DNA of 5,008 nt from assembly GCA_023429345.1 (NCBI GenBank), contig JAEYVB010000020.1, positions 1-5,008 of the forward strand, written 5' to 3'. The first letter of the stretch is position 1, and each line of letters begins with the position of its first letter. The notes under the pieces are model-generated. The model saw only the letters and a list, made by a program, of their open reading frames with translations, did no database searches and was not told the DNA's origin. The position numbers were made by a program, and so were the translations under genes. This DNA is from Planctomycetota bacterium. Lineage in GTDB: Bacteria > Planctomycetota > Phycisphaerae > Phycisphaerales > UBA1924. Below are positions 3,285-5,008 of the stretch, piece by piece.

Positions 3285-4781
3285 ATGCGAGTTTCTGCTC
3301 TTTCGCTGGCCGCGGCCCTGAGCCTGGCATCTACCCACCTGACCCCGGCCTTCGCCCAACAGGCGCCCAATTCCAAGGCCGCGGCCGAGGGGATCGCCAT
3401 GGCCAAGGAGCCATTTCGCTTGGACTCGGTCGGACTGACGCTAAACCTCCCCGAGGGTGCGATCGCCCAGAGCACCCGGGCGGGGGACCAGCTGGCGGTG
3501 CAACTCACCCCCGCACCACCGGATTCTTCCTGGCTGGTGAATATTCAGACCCCGATGAGCAAGAACGAGGCGCTGACGGCCGAGGAGGTGGCGACCGAGG
3601 TCCTGAACCAGCTCCTCGGGTCCGTAGGAGTGCTGGATCGAAAAGTCACGGGGGATGGGAAGATCGTCGAAAAGGTGACTTCGACCTCCGGAACGGTTCT
3701 TGAGCCGGTCCGAGCCTTTGAGGTGGCGGGAATCTCACCGGAACTGCGGCGGCCCGGGGCGAGGTTCTACGTGAAACTGCCCCGCGGTGCGGGGGAAACC
3801 GCCATGGTGCGCGGGTACACGGTCTTTCGCATAGCCCCGGGCCGGTTCGTGACGTTCGACCTCGCCACCACGGAGCCGTACCTGGCCATGGCCAAGCTGG
3901 CCTACGAGACGACGGTGGGGACTGCACGGTTCGCCGATCTGGCGTCGATGGCCGCCTCACGCGGCGCGGCCGTCGAGTCGGGGATCGACTTTATGAACCG
4001 CCTGTCTCCGAGTGAGTACGACGCGGCGATCGAATCCCTGAAGGACCAGTACTACAGGCTCTACGTGCCGGCAAGCACGGGCGCCGACAACGATGCCACG
4101 GAGATCGCGTACCGGCGGGTCCGGGCCACCAAGGGAATGCGGGGCGAGATCACGGCCGGCGCCAACCCCAGCACCTTCAAGGGCACGGACCGCCAGCAGG
4201 GGTACCTCGTCCGCATTGACGCCCGATACCTGCAGGGCCAGCGGGTCGTGGATTCGGTCGGGATCTATTTCATGACTCCGGACCGCACCGAGGAAGCGTG
4301 GACCCTTCAGATGGCGATCCGTGAGCCGGGCCAGCCCAAGCCAGCCGTTTGGCGAGAGATCGGGGCCCGCGACGGACTCAGTATGAGTGTCACCCTGAGC
4401 GGCACCGGGGAAAAGGACCAGACCTGGCGGCCCGTAGTTCCCGAGGTCGGGTACATCACCATGGTGGAGAGCTTCCTCTTGCCACAACTCCTGATCGGGA
4501 GCAAGGCCAAGCCGGGGGAGCGGGCGTTCTACACCTACCAGTCGAAATATCCGGACCATAAGATCCGGCTTCGCCGCGACATGCTGGCCCAGGTTGCGGA
4601 CCGCAACGGGGCCTGGAAGCTCACCACGCGCCACAGCGAGGAGGAAGACCCCCAGGTCTCGATCTACAACGAGCGGGCGGACCTGGTGCAGATCGCCCTC
4701 CCGGATTCCAGTGTGATGGCCCCCACGACCCTCCAGCGGCTGGCGGACATCTGGCGGAACAAGAATCTGCCGATGGACTGA
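3285..4781 (+). CDS. Exported protein of unknown function, 498 residues
   Basis: I do not recognise a family. Residues 1-24 form a clear Sec signal peptide: a short n-region with one Arg, a hydrophobic Ala/Leu/Ser core (about 5-16), and an AFA signal-peptidase I site before QQAP. There is no lipobox cysteine and I see no cysteine anywhere. No other membrane segment is evident, so the mature protein of about 474 residues is probably periplasmic or extracellular. Two regions can be outlined. An N-terminal one (about 42-220) opens with FRLDSVGLTLNLPEG and has alternating strands ending near FVTFDLATTEPYLAMAKL, loosely recalling PsbP/Mog1-like folds. A C-terminal one (about 240-475) is strand-rich with many aromatic and charged residues (GYLVRIDARY, AFYTYQSKYPDHKIRLRRD, WKLTTRHSEEEDPQ). 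No catalytic motif stands out. The reading frame is intact. It is divergent from the ribosomal operon and followed 81 bases later by another exported protein. Confidence 0.9.
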   Translation: MRVSALSLAAALSLASTHLTPAFAQQAPNSKAAAEGIAMAKEPFRLDSVGLTLNLPEGAIAQSTRAGDQLAVQLTPAPPDSSWLVNIQTPMSKNEALTAEEVATEVLNQLLGSVGVLDRKVTGDGKIVEKVTSTSGTVLEPVRAFEVAGISPELRRPGARFYVKLPRGAGETAMVRGYTVFRIAPGRFVTFDLATTEPYLAMAKLAYETTVGTARFADLASMAASRGAAVESGIDFMNRLSPSEYDAAIESLKDQYYRLYVPASTGADNDATEIAYRRVRATKGMRGEITAGANPSTFKGTDRQQGYLVRIDARYLQGQRVVDSVGIYFMTPDRTEEAWTLQMAIREPGQPKPAVWREIGARDGLSMSVTLSGTGEKDQTWRPVVPEVGYITMVESFLLPQLLIGSKAKPGERAFYTYQSKYPDHKIRLRRDMLAQVADRNGAWKLTTRHSEEEDPQVSIYNERADLVQIALPDSSVMAPTTLQRLADIWRNKNLPMD

Positions 4782-4862
4782 TTCCCGCGGACGGTGGGGT
4801 GCGGATTTCGAGCGGGTCCGATATCATGGCGGGCACACCTCTCCTCTTTTCAGGAGCCCGCG
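4782..4862 (+). promoter_or_regulatory. Short gap between the two exported-protein genes, with a possible -10 box
   Basis: The 81 bases contain TATCAT (4822-4827), a fair -10 hexamer in AT-poor surroundings, but no matching -35 at the right distance. No terminator hairpin with a T-tract follows the upstream stop; TTTT at 4847-4850 has no stem before it. The two genes may be co-transcribed, or the second may have its own weakly visible promoter. Confidence 0.3.
4852..4856 (+). promoter_or_regulatory. Ribosome-binding site of the downstream exported protein
   Basis: AGGAG lies six bases before the ATG at 4863, a near-ideal Shine-Dalgarno sequence and spacing. It is the main support for this start. 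Confidence 0.75.
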
Positions 4863-5008
4863 ATGCCTCTCCGGCCCTCACACCGTTCTCTCTGGATGCT
4901 GGCCCTCCCGCTCGCCCTGGTCATCTGCCAGGGATCGACCTTGTCCGCCTTCGCTGATCCCGGCCCTTCCCTCGTCTCCGACGACAAGGGCAAGGCCGAG
5001 TCCTACGC
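4863..5008 (+). CDS. Exported protein, N-terminal fragment (runs off the right edge)
   Basis: Only 48 full codons are visible. They begin MPLRPSHRSLWMLALPLALV, with Arg and His in the n-region and a hydrophobic core at about 10-22, followed by a polar stretch and an AFA-D signal-peptidase I site after about residue 31. The mature part starts DPGPSLVSDDKGKAESYA and then leaves the window, so function cannot be judged. A cysteine at about residue 22 sits inside the hydrophobic core without a proper lipobox spacing, so a lipoprotein is unlikely. The start is well supported by AGGAG six bases upstream. It follows an unrelated-looking exported protein on the same strand by 81 bases, and the two may share an operon or an extracytoplasmic role. 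Confidence 0.8.
   Translation, partial: MPLRPSHRSLWMLALPLALVICQGSTLSAFADPGPSLVSDDKGKAESY

Noticed and set aside
1..5008. CRISPR array, transposon ends, tRNA or rRNA genes, toxin-antitoxin or phage-defence genes
   Set aside because: No regularly spaced repeats, transposase-like frames, tRNA-like cloverleaf or defence-domain proteins were seen on either strand.

Overview
The window comes from a GC-rich bacterial chromosome (about two-thirds G+C by eye). It holds the start of a canonical S10 ribosomal-protein operon on the minus strand, next to two divergently oriented genes for exported proteins on the plus strand. The ribosomal proteins are clearly bacterial. The wording of L2 and L4 (L2 opening MPIRIYKPTSAGRRNAS; L4 with QKGTGNARHG and GGGHAH), the base composition and the neighbouring secreted proteins without a recognisable family suggest a planctomycete, perhaps of the Isosphaeraceae/Gemmataceae type. 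That is an inference from memory of the families, not a computed placement.

Layout. Bases 1-2904 (minus strand, transcribed right to left) carry rpsJ (S10), rplC (L3), rplD (L4), rplW (L23) and the first 159 codons of rplB (L2), which runs off the left edge. The order is the usual bacterial one. rplD and rplW overlap by one base (TGATG), and rplW and rplB are 25 bases apart. In contrast, rpsJ-rplC and rplC-rplD are separated by 162 and 265 bases without a convincing gene, and both spacers contain strong GC-rich hairpins. Bases 2905-3284 are a 380-base divergent intergenic region with a plausible sigma70-type promoter for the operon and a hairpin-containing leader of about 165 bases. Bases 3285-4781 (plus) encode a 498-residue protein with a signal peptide and no recognised family. 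An 81-base gap follows, then the start of a second exported protein (4863 to the window edge).

How it fits together. S10 (also the antitermination factor NusE), L3, L4, L23 and L2 are made together and built into the ribosome: L3, L4, L23 and L2 join the 50S subunit and S10 the 30S head. The two plus-strand genes have no visible functional link to translation and are probably unrelated neighbours. No mobile element, CRISPR array, tRNA, rRNA or defence system is visible. The most interesting features are the structured spacers and leader in an operon that is usually tightly packed, a longer glycine-rich tip on the L3 loop that approaches the peptidyl-transferase centre, and the uncharacterised secreted protein. 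I found no convincing undescribed multi-gene system.
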